This document shows positions 45,635 to 54,500 of a stretch of 64,000 nucleotides of DNA, in pieces. The stretch covers positions 1 to 64,000 of the forward strand of contig JAJEBF010000050.1 in the NCBI GenBank assembly GCA_022824025.1, given 5' to 3'. Position 1 is the first letter of the stretch; each line of letters opens with the position of its first letter. The notes below the pieces were generated by a model. That model had not been told where the DNA came from, ran no database searches, and saw nothing but the letters and a program-made list of their open reading frames with translations. The DNA is from Caldilineaceae bacterium (GTDB lineage Bacteria > Chloroflexota > Anaerolineae > Caldilineales > Caldilineaceae). The position numbers were made by a program, and so were the translations under genes.

Positions 45635-47023
45635 TTATGCTCGGTCCGCCCAGTACTGGTCCAGGTGCGACTGGATTTCCGGCTGCGCGATCGCGAGCGC
45701 CTCTGCCGCCGACTCGGTCTGGCCCAGCAGTTTGTCCCACAGGACGGTGATCGGGCCGCCGCCGTAGGCCTGGAGCTGTGAGCCTTCGCCGAAGATCACG
45801 GAGATCGAGCTCTCGCGCATCGTGTTGGCGAACGCATCGGTGTTCTCGAAGCCATAGACACCGGAGGCGATTTCGCCCCAGATGTTGGCGATGTTGTCCG
45901 GTGTGCCGCACATGCGGCCGCCGTTGGCGATGATCGTCTGGCCCTCTTCGCCGAGAATGAACGAGATGAGGTCCCAGCCCTCATCCTTGTACATGGAGGG
46001 TGATGTGATCACATGGCCGTGGACGTGGCCGAAGGTGAAGTTTGTATCGGCTGTGCCCGTCGGCGCCTCGATCACGTCGAAATTGATGCCCTCTTCGGTT
46101 GTGGCCAGTTCGCCCTGCAGGCGGGGCATCACCCACGGTCCTTCGAGGTACATGGCGACGCGGCCGGTATCGACACCGACGCCGCCGCCCTCGACCACCT
46201 CCGGTCCGGGGCTCCAGTCGTTGGCAATCGCATCGTAGACCAGGTATTGGAGCGCGGAGGCGATGTCCTCGTTGTCCCAGTAGGCCTCGGTCGGCTCGGT
46301 AATGCGGTCCCACTCGATATGGCCGTTGCGGCGCATGAAGGTGGTGCTGCGGCCGTAGGCGCCGTTCCAGCCCTGCGCCTGTCCCCAACCGTAGAACTTG
46401 GTGCCGTCCTCTTCATAGGAGAGGTCCTGAATGATCTGCTGGAACTCTTCCCACTTCCAGCCCGGTTGTGGATGGGCGACGCCCTTCTTGTCGAAGAGGT
46501 CCTTGTTGTAGTAGATCACCAGCGAGCCGGTGTCGGTGGGGGTCATGTAGCGGCCGCCCTGCCACAGCGTCTGGTTGTCGTAGTTTTCGCCGCCGGGGAA
46601 GAAGGCATCGGCGCCGTCGCGAGCGATATAGTCGCTCATGTCATAGATGACCTGGTTTTCGGCGTAGGCCTGCCATATCCAGCCCTGGAAGTAGAGGACA
46701 TCGGCGGAGTCATCCGCGGCGAAGTTGGCCTGGATCTTCTCGTAGTAGCCGCCGGGATACTGCTCGACGGAGACGCTGACGCCTTCGTTCTGTGCCATGT
46801 AGGCGTTGACCATGTTTTCATAGACGACCGCGTCCTGCACGTCGGCCCAGGCCGAGAGGCGCATCTCGATCATCTCCATGCTGGCGCCTGCTTCGCCGCC
46901 GCTGTCACCGGCTGGCGCCGCGGCCGGGGCCGCGCAGGCCGCCAGCAGGGCTCCGCCCGCCGCCATGGCGCTTGCCTTGAGGAACGAGCGCCGGCTGATG
47001 GCGTTCTGTTGCAAATTGGACAT
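45635..47023 (-). CDS. Extracellular solute-binding protein, family 1, Tat lipoprotein-like
   Basis: Sugar-binding lipoprotein of 462 residues for the importer encoded downstream. The signal has a twin-arginine motif (SRRSFLKASAMAAGG) and a lipobox (LLAACAAP), so it may be a Tat-exported lipoprotein. The mature protein shows the family 1 pattern: NAYMAQNEGVSVSVEQYPGG, TDTGSLVIYYNKDLFDKKGV, PQPGWKWEEFQQII, and WDLISFILGEEGQTI. AAGGAGC precedes the ATG. The strand carries binding protein, MalF and MalG in that order, so it is one operon. The ligand is not readable from sequence. Confidence 0.94.
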   Translation of the reverse strand: MSNLQQNAISRRSFLKASAMAAGGALLAACAAPAAAPAGDSGGEAGASMEMIEMRLSAWADVQDAVVYENMVNAYMAQNEGVSVSVEQYPGGYYEKIQANFAADDSADVLYFQGWIWQAYAENQVIYDMSDYIARDGADAFFPGGENYDNQTLWQGGRYMTPTDTGSLVIYYNKDLFDKKGVAHPQPGWKWEEFQQIIQDLSYEEDGTKFYGWGQAQGWNGAYGRSTTFMRRNGHIEWDRITEPTEAYWDNEDIASALQYLVYDAIANDWSPGPEVVEGGGVGVDTGRVAMYLEGPWVMPRLQGELATTEEGINFDVIEAPTGTADTNFTFGHVHGHVITSPSMYKDEGWDLISFILGEEGQTIIANGGRMCGTPDNIANIWGEIASGVYGFENTDAFANTMRESSISVIFGEGSQLQAYGGGPITVLWDKLLGQTESAAEALAIAQPEIQSHLDQYWADRA

Positions 47024-47105
47024 TGACTATGCTCCTTAAAGGTTTGTGAATCGTAAGGTTGATTTGGCTAGTCGTTGACGAAATGAACTGATCTATCCCG
47101 CAAAT

Positions 47106-47294
47106 TTATCTCTTGATGCCGCGAACCTGTTCAGATGCCATGGCGCGATTTGCCTCCATGATCATCGCAATCGCCTCTTGCAGATTCGCTTTGGCCTCTT
47201 CGAGGGTTTCCCCTTGCGTGTTGGCTCCGGGCAGTTCCTCAACGAATCCGATGTAGCCCTCGGGCACTTTTTTGAAAACAGCGGTAAATTTCAT
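47106..47294 (-). CDS. HicB-like small protein, no HicA partner
   Basis: A 62-residue protein with the HicB/UPF0150 fold pattern: KFTAVFKKVPEGYIGFVEEL, PGANTQGETLEEAKANLQEA, IAMIMEANRAMA. HicB neutralises the mRNA interferase HicA, but no HicA-like double-stranded RNA-binding gene lies on either side (82 bp to the binding-protein gene, 59 bp to PhyH). The start at 47294 follows AGAGG; an upstream extension to 47378 is out of family. Stand-alone HicB-like proteins are common and their role is unclear. Confidence 0.8.
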   Translation of the reverse strand: MKFTAVFKKVPEGYIGFVEELPGANTQGETLEEAKANLQEAIAMIMEANRAMASEQVRGIKR

Positions 47295-47353
47295 GCCTGA
47301 AACCTCTCGTCCCTTTGCCTCAGTATGCGCATCCCATTGTCGCGCGCGATCAG

Positions 47354-48277
47354 CTACTCTTCCTCTCGCGTCGGCCACTGGCAGCCGCCTTCCCGGTCCG
47401 GGCGGATGTGCGAGAACGACAGGTCCTCCGTGCCCTTCCAGGCATAGGGGTCGCGGCCGGCGATCATGACGATGTCGCGGAAGTCGAAACTGCCTACCCC
47501 CAGGGGATCGTTGGCAGGATAGCGCCAGGGCAGCAGCGATTCGGCGCTCATGTAATGGTTGACCAGCGAGCGGCGGAACCCGCCGGCGGCCCGGTTGGGC
47601 ATAGAGCGGTGCAGCAGATAGCCGTTGAAGAAGACGATGCTGCCGGCGGTCACTTCTACCGGCACGGCGTCGTCGTCGGTGTAGGGGAAATCGAACGCCT
47701 CCACCACGCAGTCGAAGCGCTCGTCATCGTGCTCCTTGGCGGGCCAGATCAGGCGATGCGCGTGCGAGCCGGGGATGACCCAGAGGCAGCCGTTCTCGAC
47801 AGTGGCGTCATCGAGCGCGATCCAGGCGGCGTTCAGGGAGCAGTCGCGCGTGGGGATGAAGGCTTCGTCCTGGTGCCAGGCCTGGCCCGGCTTGCCAGCC
47901 GACTTGATAAAGAGCATCGACTGCATGCTCTTCACATTGGGGCCGATCACCCGCGTCAGAACATCGCGGATCGACGGATGCGCGAGCGTGTCGTACATCA
48001 GCTGCGAGAGTTTGTGCGGGAAATGGACGCAGAGCGTGCGCTGGATGACCTCGTCGTCGCTGTCGTCGGGGCCGACGGGCGGCAGGCCGGTGACCTCGCC
48101 CATCTCGCCGCGGCAGATGCGCACAGTCTCGTCGCGCAATGCCCGCACTTCATCCGGCGTCAGCGCGTCCGGCAGCGCCAGGAAACCGTTATCACGGAAG
48201 GAGGCGGCGTGTTCGGCGGTGACTTCGGGTCGTGTTACTGTCTGCGCAGGGGCGTCCATCGTTGCTGTCAGTGTCAT
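47354..48277 (-). CDS. Phytanoyl-CoA dioxygenase (PhyH) family protein
   Basis: Fe(II)/2-oxoglutarate oxygenase of 307 residues. The iron triad starts with the H-x-D of AWHQDEAF and ends with the His in YLLHRSMPN; a late RRSLVNHYMS gives the 2-oxoglutarate Arg. The N-terminus is typical (FRDNGFLALPDALTPDEVRA). Start ATG 48277 follows GAGGAA. The substrate is unknown, since such enzymes hydroxylate lipids, alkaloids or small metabolites; the family is abundant in marine and sponge-associated bacteria. A strong promoter at 48386-48415 reads into it. Confidence 0.92.
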   Translation of the reverse strand: MTLTATMDAPAQTVTRPEVTAEHAASFRDNGFLALPDALTPDEVRALRDETVRICRGEMGEVTGLPPVGPDDSDDEVIQRTLCVHFPHKLSQLMYDTLAHPSIRDVLTRVIGPNVKSMQSMLFIKSAGKPGQAWHQDEAFIPTRDCSLNAAWIALDDATVENGCLWVIPGSHAHRLIWPAKEHDDERFDCVVEAFDFPYTDDDAVPVEVTAGSIVFFNGYLLHRSMPNRAAGGFRRSLVNHYMSAESLLPWRYPANDPLGVGSFDFRDIVMIAGRDPYAWKGTEDLSFSHIRPDREGGCQWPTREEE

Positions 48278-48385
48278 GGGATTGTTCCTCAGTCTGAACG
48301 GCAGTGTTATGCGTTTGGTATTCGGTGAGGCCGCCGGGCGGGAATCTGGGCCGTCGCTAAGGGATTTGAAGAAGGGGTGGGTTGA

Positions 48386-48415
48386 ATTATACGGGAAACT
48401 GTAAGAAGTGGTCAA
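48386..48415 (-). promoter_or_regulatory. Strong sigma-70 promoter for the PhyH gene
   Basis: On the minus strand TTGACC (48410-48415), an 18-bp spacer and perfect TATAAT (48386-48391). The transcript would start about 100 bases before the ATG at 48277. The rest of the 336-bp spacer (48278-48613) contains a GTGGTGGCGTGGTGGCGTGG simple-sequence run at about 48447-48466 and nothing else recognisable. Confidence 0.65.
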
Positions 48416-48613
48416 GATTTCGCAGGAAGGAAGTTGCTCAGGAGTCGTGGTGGCGTGGTGGCGTGGTGTGAGAAGGGTGGGTCCTGGGGCGTCGAGTGTA
48501 TAAGTTTCGGACTAAGCCGCTACAGAGTATGGATTTTCGGCCGGCGGGCGCCGGGGGCTGTGGTGTCCAGACAGTATTGATGCAGCGATGAAGATACGTT
48601 GTGCTGACGCATC

Positions 48614-48871
48614 ATGAGAACTACCATCTCCCTTGACGACCAGCTCGCAAGGCAGGTGCGTCGCGCGGCCAAAGCCCGCGGCATCAGCGTCGGCGCCTTT
48701 ATTGCCAGAACGCTGGCTGACGCCCTGAAGCGTCGCGAGCGGTCGGAGCCGCCGCCGTTCCGGTTGGTGACCGTGCGCGGCGTCCATGCCCGCCCGGGCG
48801 TCGATCTCGACCGGCAGAGGGCGCTCGACGCGCAGGATGCCGAGGTCCGGTTCGGGCACGGGCGCCGGTGA
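48614..48871 (+). CDS. VapB-like ribbon-helix-helix antitoxin
   Basis: An 85-residue CopG/RHH-type DNA-binding antitoxin. MRTTISLDDQLARQVRRAAK and AKARGISVGAFIARTLADAL define the ribbon-helix-helix. The tail PPPFRLVTVRGVHARPGVDL is the linker that wraps the VapC PIN domain in related pairs. It would neutralise the downstream PIN protein and autoregulate the operon. Its stop at 48869-48871 precedes the VapC frame by only six bases, and both are in the same reading frame. The final residues (FGHGRR) differ from the usual D-rich end, so the tail may be altered. Confidence 0.85.
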   Translation: MRTTISLDDQLARQVRRAAKARGISVGAFIARTLADALKRRERSEPPPFRLVTVRGVHARPGVDLDRQRALDAQDAEVRFGHGRR

Positions 48872-48877
48872 CCGGGG

Positions 48878-49315
48878 ACGCTGCTGCCCGACGTAAATGT
48901 CCTGATATATGCCCACGTCGAGGACTCCATTCCTGAACACCTCGAGTATGCGGCGTGGATCACACGTCTGGCGACAGGACCGGAACCTTTCGCTCTGTCC
49001 GTTCTCATTCTATCCGGCTTCCTGCGCGTGGTAACCAACCCGCGAGTCTTTGACCCCCCATCCACCCTTGATCAGTCGTTCGCGTTCATTGCCGCGCTCG
49101 TGGAACGCCCCACCGCGCGCATCGTCGGTCCCGATCACCTGGACATATTGGAACGACTTTGCCGTGAGTCCGGAGCCAGCGGTAAGTTGGTCGTCCACGC
49201 CCAGCACGCGGCGATTGCAGTCGAACACGGCTGTACCATGGTTTCGACCGACTCCGACTTCAGCCGATTTCCAGGACTTCGATGGCAGCATCCACTGCGT
49301 CCTGGCGGGCTGTAG
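48878..49315 (+). CDS. VapC-like PIN-domain protein with non-canonical start and altered active site
   Basis: PIN-domain ribonuclease frame of 145 codons directly after VapB. LLPDVNVLIYAHVED carries the first catalytic Asp and STDSDFSRFPGLRW the last. No ATG, GTG or TTG precedes the first strand after the VapB stop; the best position is ACG at 48878, where other members have ATG, so a point mutation (or CTG/ACG initiation) is implied. The expected LVxDAHLAAL block reads LVVHAQHAAIAVEHG, replacing the catalytic Asp with His (GAC to CAC). The toxin is therefore probably silent or much weakened, although the frame is otherwise intact. Confidence 0.75.
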   Translation, partial: TLLPDVNVLIYAHVEDSIPEHLEYAAWITRLATGPEPFALSVLILSGFLRVVTNPRVFDPPSTLDQSFAFIAALVERPTARIVGPDHLDILERLCRESGASGKLVVHAQHAAIAVEHGCTMVSTDSDFSRFPGLRWQHPLRPGGL

Positions 49316-49662
49316 CGTCTTTCCATCCCGATATTTTTTCATCCTCCCTACAGGACCGGTTCCTCGCTAAGCCAGTCGTCGCTGCGCGTCCGGTTGGAGC
49401 CAGCCGGCATCAGCCGCTTCGAGATTTTCTCTAGTCCTTTCTCGGGTTTCCTGCGCCAACTATTTCGCCGTCCGGCCCGTCAGCTCTGCGCCCTGGTTTG
49501 CCACATCAGCCTGCCAGAGTCGTGCGCGGCGGCGATCTTTCTGATCCGGTGGGCGATGTCCCGAAACCGGTGGATCCCGGCGGGACAAGGCGCGCCCGCG
49601 CAAGTTAGGCTATAGAGGAAGGATCATATCAATGACGCAGTTCCACGCGGGTGAATCCAGCG
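49316..49662. other. 347-bp intergenic region, nothing identified
   Basis: No gene, repeat or convincing promoter seen between the VapC-like frame and the di-heme oxidoreductase gene. Short frames here are GC-rich noise with no family pattern. A weak GGGTGA lies 8-9 bases before the chosen ATG at 49663. Confidence 0.4.
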
Positions 49663-51126
49663 ATGATAAGAACTTTCATGCTCGGTCTTCTACTTTTCCT
49701 CGCCGGAGCTGCCGCATTGAATCTCTCCCCTCTTGCGACGGAGCCTTCCCTTACCCCGTCTTCAGGATCCTCCCCGCCAGTAATCGGCGAAGAACCGGCT
49801 CTTAAACAACATATCAGCCAGGAAGAGATCGAGGCGGGCCGCTTCACTCTCGAAGAGCTGGTCAAACACGGACGCGCCGTCTTCACTGCCAGTTTCAACA
49901 CACTTGACGGCGCAGGCCGTCCTGAGCTGACAGGCACAGGCCAGCCGCGCAAGAGGCGGATGATGCCGGACAACTTCAATCGCATCTCAGCGCCTGACGC
50001 GAATTCATGTGCGGGCTGCCACAATCTCCCGTCCATCGGCGGCGGCGGTGACAATGTGGCCAATGCGTTCGTACTGGGACAACGGAATCCTTTCGTCAAT
50101 TTCGATGGCGACCTGGTAGAGAATGGTCCGAACCAGACCCTCAAGACTGTGGGCAACGAACGCAACACAGTCAGCCTTTTCGGCGCCGGCTTCATCGAGC
50201 TGCTGGCCCGCGAGATGACGGCCGATCTGCATGCTCTGCGCGCGTCGGCGCTCAGCCGGGCCAGCAGCACAGGCCGGGAGGCCACCGTCGAACTGGTGAC
50301 CAAGGGGGTCCATTTCGGCGCGCTCACATGCTATCCCGACGGCAGCGTAGACACCTCCGGTGTCGGCGGCGTGGATGCCGACCTGATCATCCGACCCTTT
50401 CATCAGAAAGGCGCGGTTGTGTCCCTGCGCGAGTTTTCCAACAACGCCATGAATCATCACCACGGCATGTTATCGACCGAGCGGTTCGGCGAGGACAACG
50501 ACCCGGACGCCGACGGCCGCGTAAATGAGTTGACCGTGGGTGATATCACCGCCCTGACCCTGTTCCAGGCGACGCTGCCTGCGCCAATACAGGCGGCGCC
50601 CGATACCCAAATCGAAAGAGAGGCCGCCGCGCGCGGGCGCATCATCTTCGACCGGATCGGCTGTTCCGAGTGCCACATTCCGGAGATGCCGCTCGCCAGC
50701 CTTGAGTTCGTCGAACCGGGCCCGTACAATCCGCAGGGCAATCTGCGGCCCGAGGATGTCAATGCGACCCACCAGGTCGACCTGTCGCCCTATATCAAGA
50801 ACGTGAAACAGGACGAAGAAGGAAATTTCCTCATCCCTGTCTTTACCGACCTGAAAAGGCACGATATGGGTGCGTTTCTCGACACGGAAGCAGTTGTGCA
50901 GGCAGGGATCCCTACGCAGGTCTGGCTGACGAGAAAGCTGTGGGGCTTCGCCTCGGAGCCGCCCTACCTGCACCATGGGCGGGCCACGCTGATCTCCGAA
51001 GCCATCCTGGCGCACGGCGGCGAAGCGCTGGCGCAAAGCAACGCATTCGCCGGCCTGGCGCAGGCGCAGCAGGCGGCGCTGCTGGAGTTTCTTCTGACGC
51101 TTCGGATAGAGGTGGGCGAGCGGTAG
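49663..51126 (+). CDS. Di-heme cytochrome c oxidoreductase (DUF1111 type)
   Basis: Exported c-type cytochrome-like protein of about 487 residues. An N-terminal signal (FMLGLLLFLAGAAAL) precedes two heme sites, CAGCH (in SCAGCHNLPSIGG) and CSECH (in IGCSECHIPEM). The family blocks NEVTVGDITALTLFQATLPAP-like and LWGFASEPPYLHHGRATLI are present, the latter close to the active heme. Such 'thiol oxidoreductase/di-heme' proteins are MauG-peroxidase relatives of unknown substrate. An in-frame GTG at 49651 is an alternative start. The gene is isolated, so the electron-transfer partner is not visible. Confidence 0.88.
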   Translation: MIRTFMLGLLLFLAGAAALNLSPLATEPSLTPSSGSSPPVIGEEPALKQHISQEEIEAGRFTLEELVKHGRAVFTASFNTLDGAGRPELTGTGQPRKRRMMPDNFNRISAPDANSCAGCHNLPSIGGGGDNVANAFVLGQRNPFVNFDGDLVENGPNQTLKTVGNERNTVSLFGAGFIELLAREMTADLHALRASALSRASSTGREATVELVTKGVHFGALTCYPDGSVDTSGVGGVDADLIIRPFHQKGAVVSLREFSNNAMNHHHGMLSTERFGEDNDPDADGRVNELTVGDITALTLFQATLPAPIQAAPDTQIEREAAARGRIIFDRIGCSECHIPEMPLASLEFVEPGPYNPQGNLRPEDVNATHQVDLSPYIKNVKQDEEGNFLIPVFTDLKRHDMGAFLDTEAVVQAGIPTQVWLTRKLWGFASEPPYLHHGRATLISEAILAHGGEALAQSNAFAGLAQAQQAALLEFLLTLRIEVGER

Positions 51127-51193
51127 GGGGCGGAAGGTTATTATGCGGGTTTCGCATGTGGCGCTGTGTGAGGGGTGAGCCAAAGGTGAACAG

Positions 51194-51406
51194 CTACATC
51201 GAGTTCTGCTCCTCGGCCAGAGAAGCTCCATAATCAAAACAAGCGAGGATATCTGCGCGCGATATGGAAGGATATTCCTGGAAAAGGTCTTCGACGCTAT
51301 CGCCGCAGGCAAGCATCCGCAGGAGCTGATACACGGGGATGCGTGTCCCCTCGATGCAGGCCTGTCCGTGGCACACTTGGGGGTTAACGGTAATTCGAGT
51401 GTTCAT
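51194..51406 (-). CDS. DUF433 antitoxin-like protein, no PIN-like partner
   Basis: A 70-residue DUF433 protein (winged-helix antitoxin): ITVNPQVCHGQACIEGTRIP, VYQLLRMLACGDSVEDLFQ, and EYPSISRADILACFDYG match the family closely. Its normal partner, a DUF5615 PIN-like toxin, should follow on the same strand, but only about 65 bp separate this gene from the converging di-heme gene and contain no such frame. The ATG immediately follows AAGGA, which is very close spacing. Its 5' side abuts a decayed antitoxin of a different family. Confidence 0.85.
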   Translation of the reverse strand: MNTRITVNPQVCHGQACIEGTRIPVYQLLRMLACGDSVEDLFQEYPSISRADILACFDYGASLAEEQNSM

Positions 51407-51418
51407 TCCTTCGTTCGT

Positions 51419-51590
51419 CGGGGAATGCAGAGATTCCGGAGCGTTCACTTTTCTTTGGTCTTGAAGGCCTCGGCAATAAGATGGCCCAAATGGACCTTCT
51501 GTCGAGACCCCTTCAATCCGCCAATCCCTTTTTGCCCAGTTCAACCCGTTGAACCACTGTCTCATCGGGAAGAGGTAGGGCGCGTATCCG
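51419..51590 (-). pseudogene. Decayed RelB-like antitoxin remnant
   Basis: The stretch RQWFNGLNWAKRDWRIEG aligns with FKRWFSEVDWEKWDRRIEE of the antitoxin at 62481-62681, and the DNA around 51480-51500 nearly repeats it. A one-base shift is needed to reach HLIAEAFKTKEK, where TGA interrupts the tail before TLRNL. A further frameshift upstream separates PLPDE. No RelE/ParE toxin is nearby. It is the second broken copy of the same family in this window. Confidence 0.7.
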
Positions 51591-51595
51591 ATACT

Positions 51596-54500
51596 CTACT
51601 CTTGGCGTGCAATTCTCTTCAATCTTCTCCATTGCCAGTCTTGACGAAGGCTTGGCTTGGCTGCCGCTATCTTCTCAAGGACAAGATTCAGGTCAAATAG
51701 CCCTTCGGGAGGGTTGTCAGGCACAAGCCTGTTGACGAGCACCAAGGTAGCCTCTGGAAACTCTGTTGCCAATTCAGTCTCCTCACTGCCGCCCCTGGAC
51801 ACTACGCGATACAGGAACCAACTATCCCCGTAAATCTGGACCAGCCGCGGCAGAATTGTTTGAACCGCCTCTGGGAAATTGTCTCCCGTGATCCCTGCGA
51901 GTCTTGCAAGGCTTAGGGAGGTATCCTCTGTTTGAAGACGGGTTTCTTTTGGCCAAGCCTCGTCCAGAAATGTTCTGCCAAACTGATGCCAACTGACTAT
52001 ATCCTTTTCAATGAGATCGGTGAGGAAGATGATACTGTGGTTGCGCCCGGCGTCGTCGGTCATCTGTAGCGCACGACGTGTCTCGTCGAAAGTGAGATAA
52101 ACTTCATCCTTCCTGCCCCATAGGCATCCGCAAACTAGAAATTCATGCAACACTTTGAATCCTTCGTCACTCCATTTCCAAACTGACGCATGACCAAACA
52201 CCTTCAGAAAATGAGGCCTCATCAGTGAAAAAAGCGCCGGCTCCGGCAGTCGTTCTCGTTTTAGAAAACCGTTCCATGCCGGTTCCGCGTTCGGATGGTC
52301 AGGATCGAACCAAGGTATGAGCGTGGTATATGCCCACTCTGGATCCAAGTAGTGGAGCCACCCAACCTGAAGGGCAATCAGGCACACTGTATGGCCGGAT
52401 CCTTCGCCTGGCGCGGCAATGAGGCGCTCAAACCTCGACTTCAATTCCGAGGGAATGCCTGCCCCGTTTCCCAGGCGATGAGAACCCAAAATGGCGAAAA
52501 GAAACTGTACGGCGTTGCCGACTGGGCCAGTTATCGCATGATCCATCGTTCTGCGAGACCATCCCTGACTATCTCCGGCTACACGTTCACTAAGGATTGC
52601 ACTGTTTGTTGTATCCGCCCCGCCTGCGAAGAGTTTGTCGAGAAGTGCATCGAGAATGCTCAACGCGCGCGCCTGGCCCATCGTAGCCAGTGTGGGCGAA
52701 TTCCTTTTCAACCAGGAAAACAATTCATAACGAAGAACTATCACGACTTCTGCGGGCAGCCGCGCTAACCTTGCGCCGAGCAGGCATGTTAGGCGAGAGC
52801 GCGCATCATCTGGCCATTCTTGTAGTAAGGAACGCCAGAACTCTCTAGGAAACTCGCCACGTTTGCCTGCAAGTGTCAGCGCGGCAACCGCCCTGCTTGG
52901 GCGTTGCTGGACCAAGCCATTGAACGGCTTATAATCGACCAAGTGATCATGCGAACTCTTTGTATTTTCATGCGCCAAAGAAAATACCTGAGAAACGGGT
53001 GCGCGTAGAAGAACCGACGCGTCCGAGTCAGTTTTTACCCGACCTCCTTCTCTGATGCCATTATCGTCTGCATCTTCGTCCCATTCTGGGGTCCAATCTG
53101 GATGGGCACTGCGAAGCAGAGGGAGAGCAGCCTGCGTAGCATTGGTAAGTTCACAGCCCTGTATGGCAAGCCAGCCCAAGATTCTGGCTGATAGGATCGA
53201 GCTCCATCGGTTGTGGTGTTCGTCCGACTCCCCTTTGTACCTTTCGCGCCCATCTATTATGCGCTCCTCTATCAGTTTGCGCTTTTCGTCCGAGAGTCCC
53301 TGCCAACGATCCCGTAACAAGTGAAGCAACGCCCGCCTGTTTGAACTGTCCCAGAACGTTGTGTCCGAGAGGGACAGCAGTCCTTCACCCATCTCGTCTC
53401 CAGAAAAAAGTGTGTTGAAGGTCCAAGCATAAAGGCGGAGTCCACTAAAAAAGTATGGATCTTCTTCAGGCCACAGAACCATATCGGCCCGGACCCATTC
53501 AGGACGCGTTTCAATCATCTGGCTGAGTAAGTCTTGAAACCATTGGAGGTATATGTTCGGGTTGTCGCCGCGCATTGGTCCCGTACTGTTTCTCAGGTAT
53601 AACTTCATCCTTTCCCGGGCTCTTTGGTCGAGTTCCCCTAACAATCCTGCGGCCACTTCTAACTGTCTACGACCGATACGATAAACCGCTGGCAGCACTT
53701 CATCGGGGATTTCAGGCCTTATGTCACGGATATGAGGAAAGGCAACTTCAAAGGTTGCGATATCGGAAGGTCGAAGATCTGCCCAATCCCTTTCCGGGGG
53801 ACGACCAGGGCTACGGCCAAGACGTGACTCGGTCGTCAAACGAGGAGTTATGCTCCGTTCGAATTCTCGCAGAACACCATTGGTCCAGCCTTCAGTCTTG
53901 ATGCGATCGTCCACTGCATAAAGGGACAAATCGATCTCATCGTGGGTAGTTCGAAATACCTCGGTCAAGAGGTTCCAAATCGATCTGGGTAGTCCTGAAA
54001 ACTCCTGGTCACTCTTTCTAATACGCTGTTCGATCCGGACAATAAGAAATGGATGGAGGCTTTGATCTTTCGCCGCCCACCACAATGCCACCGGTTCGTG
54101 AGCAATCTTTACGATCCATAGGGCAAGTTGGAACAATCTTGGCGGTAATGGAATATTCTCAATGCTAGGCATTCCTGCAAGCCTTAGATATCTGTCTGCA
54201 CGGGGATCCGCAGCCCTTATAGCTAAAAGATCGTCGCCAGGAGGCGTTTCGTCAGCCCTTTTGCCTATTGGGCGAGGCGGGTCGTCGTCCAGTCCGTATT
54301 CGATCAGGGGATCAAAGTCCGGTAATATTTCACGAAAATCATGATCAACTGGCCCATATCGTACAGTTCTGTCAAACACACACAGCCACTCTCCAGGCGG
54401 GGGAGGGTCAGCATCAGCGAACACTTTTGCGCCTTCGAAAGTTCTGACAAGGGACGCCACTTGCCCACGCTCGTGCCTTTTGAGATCTCGCGGCCCTGTC

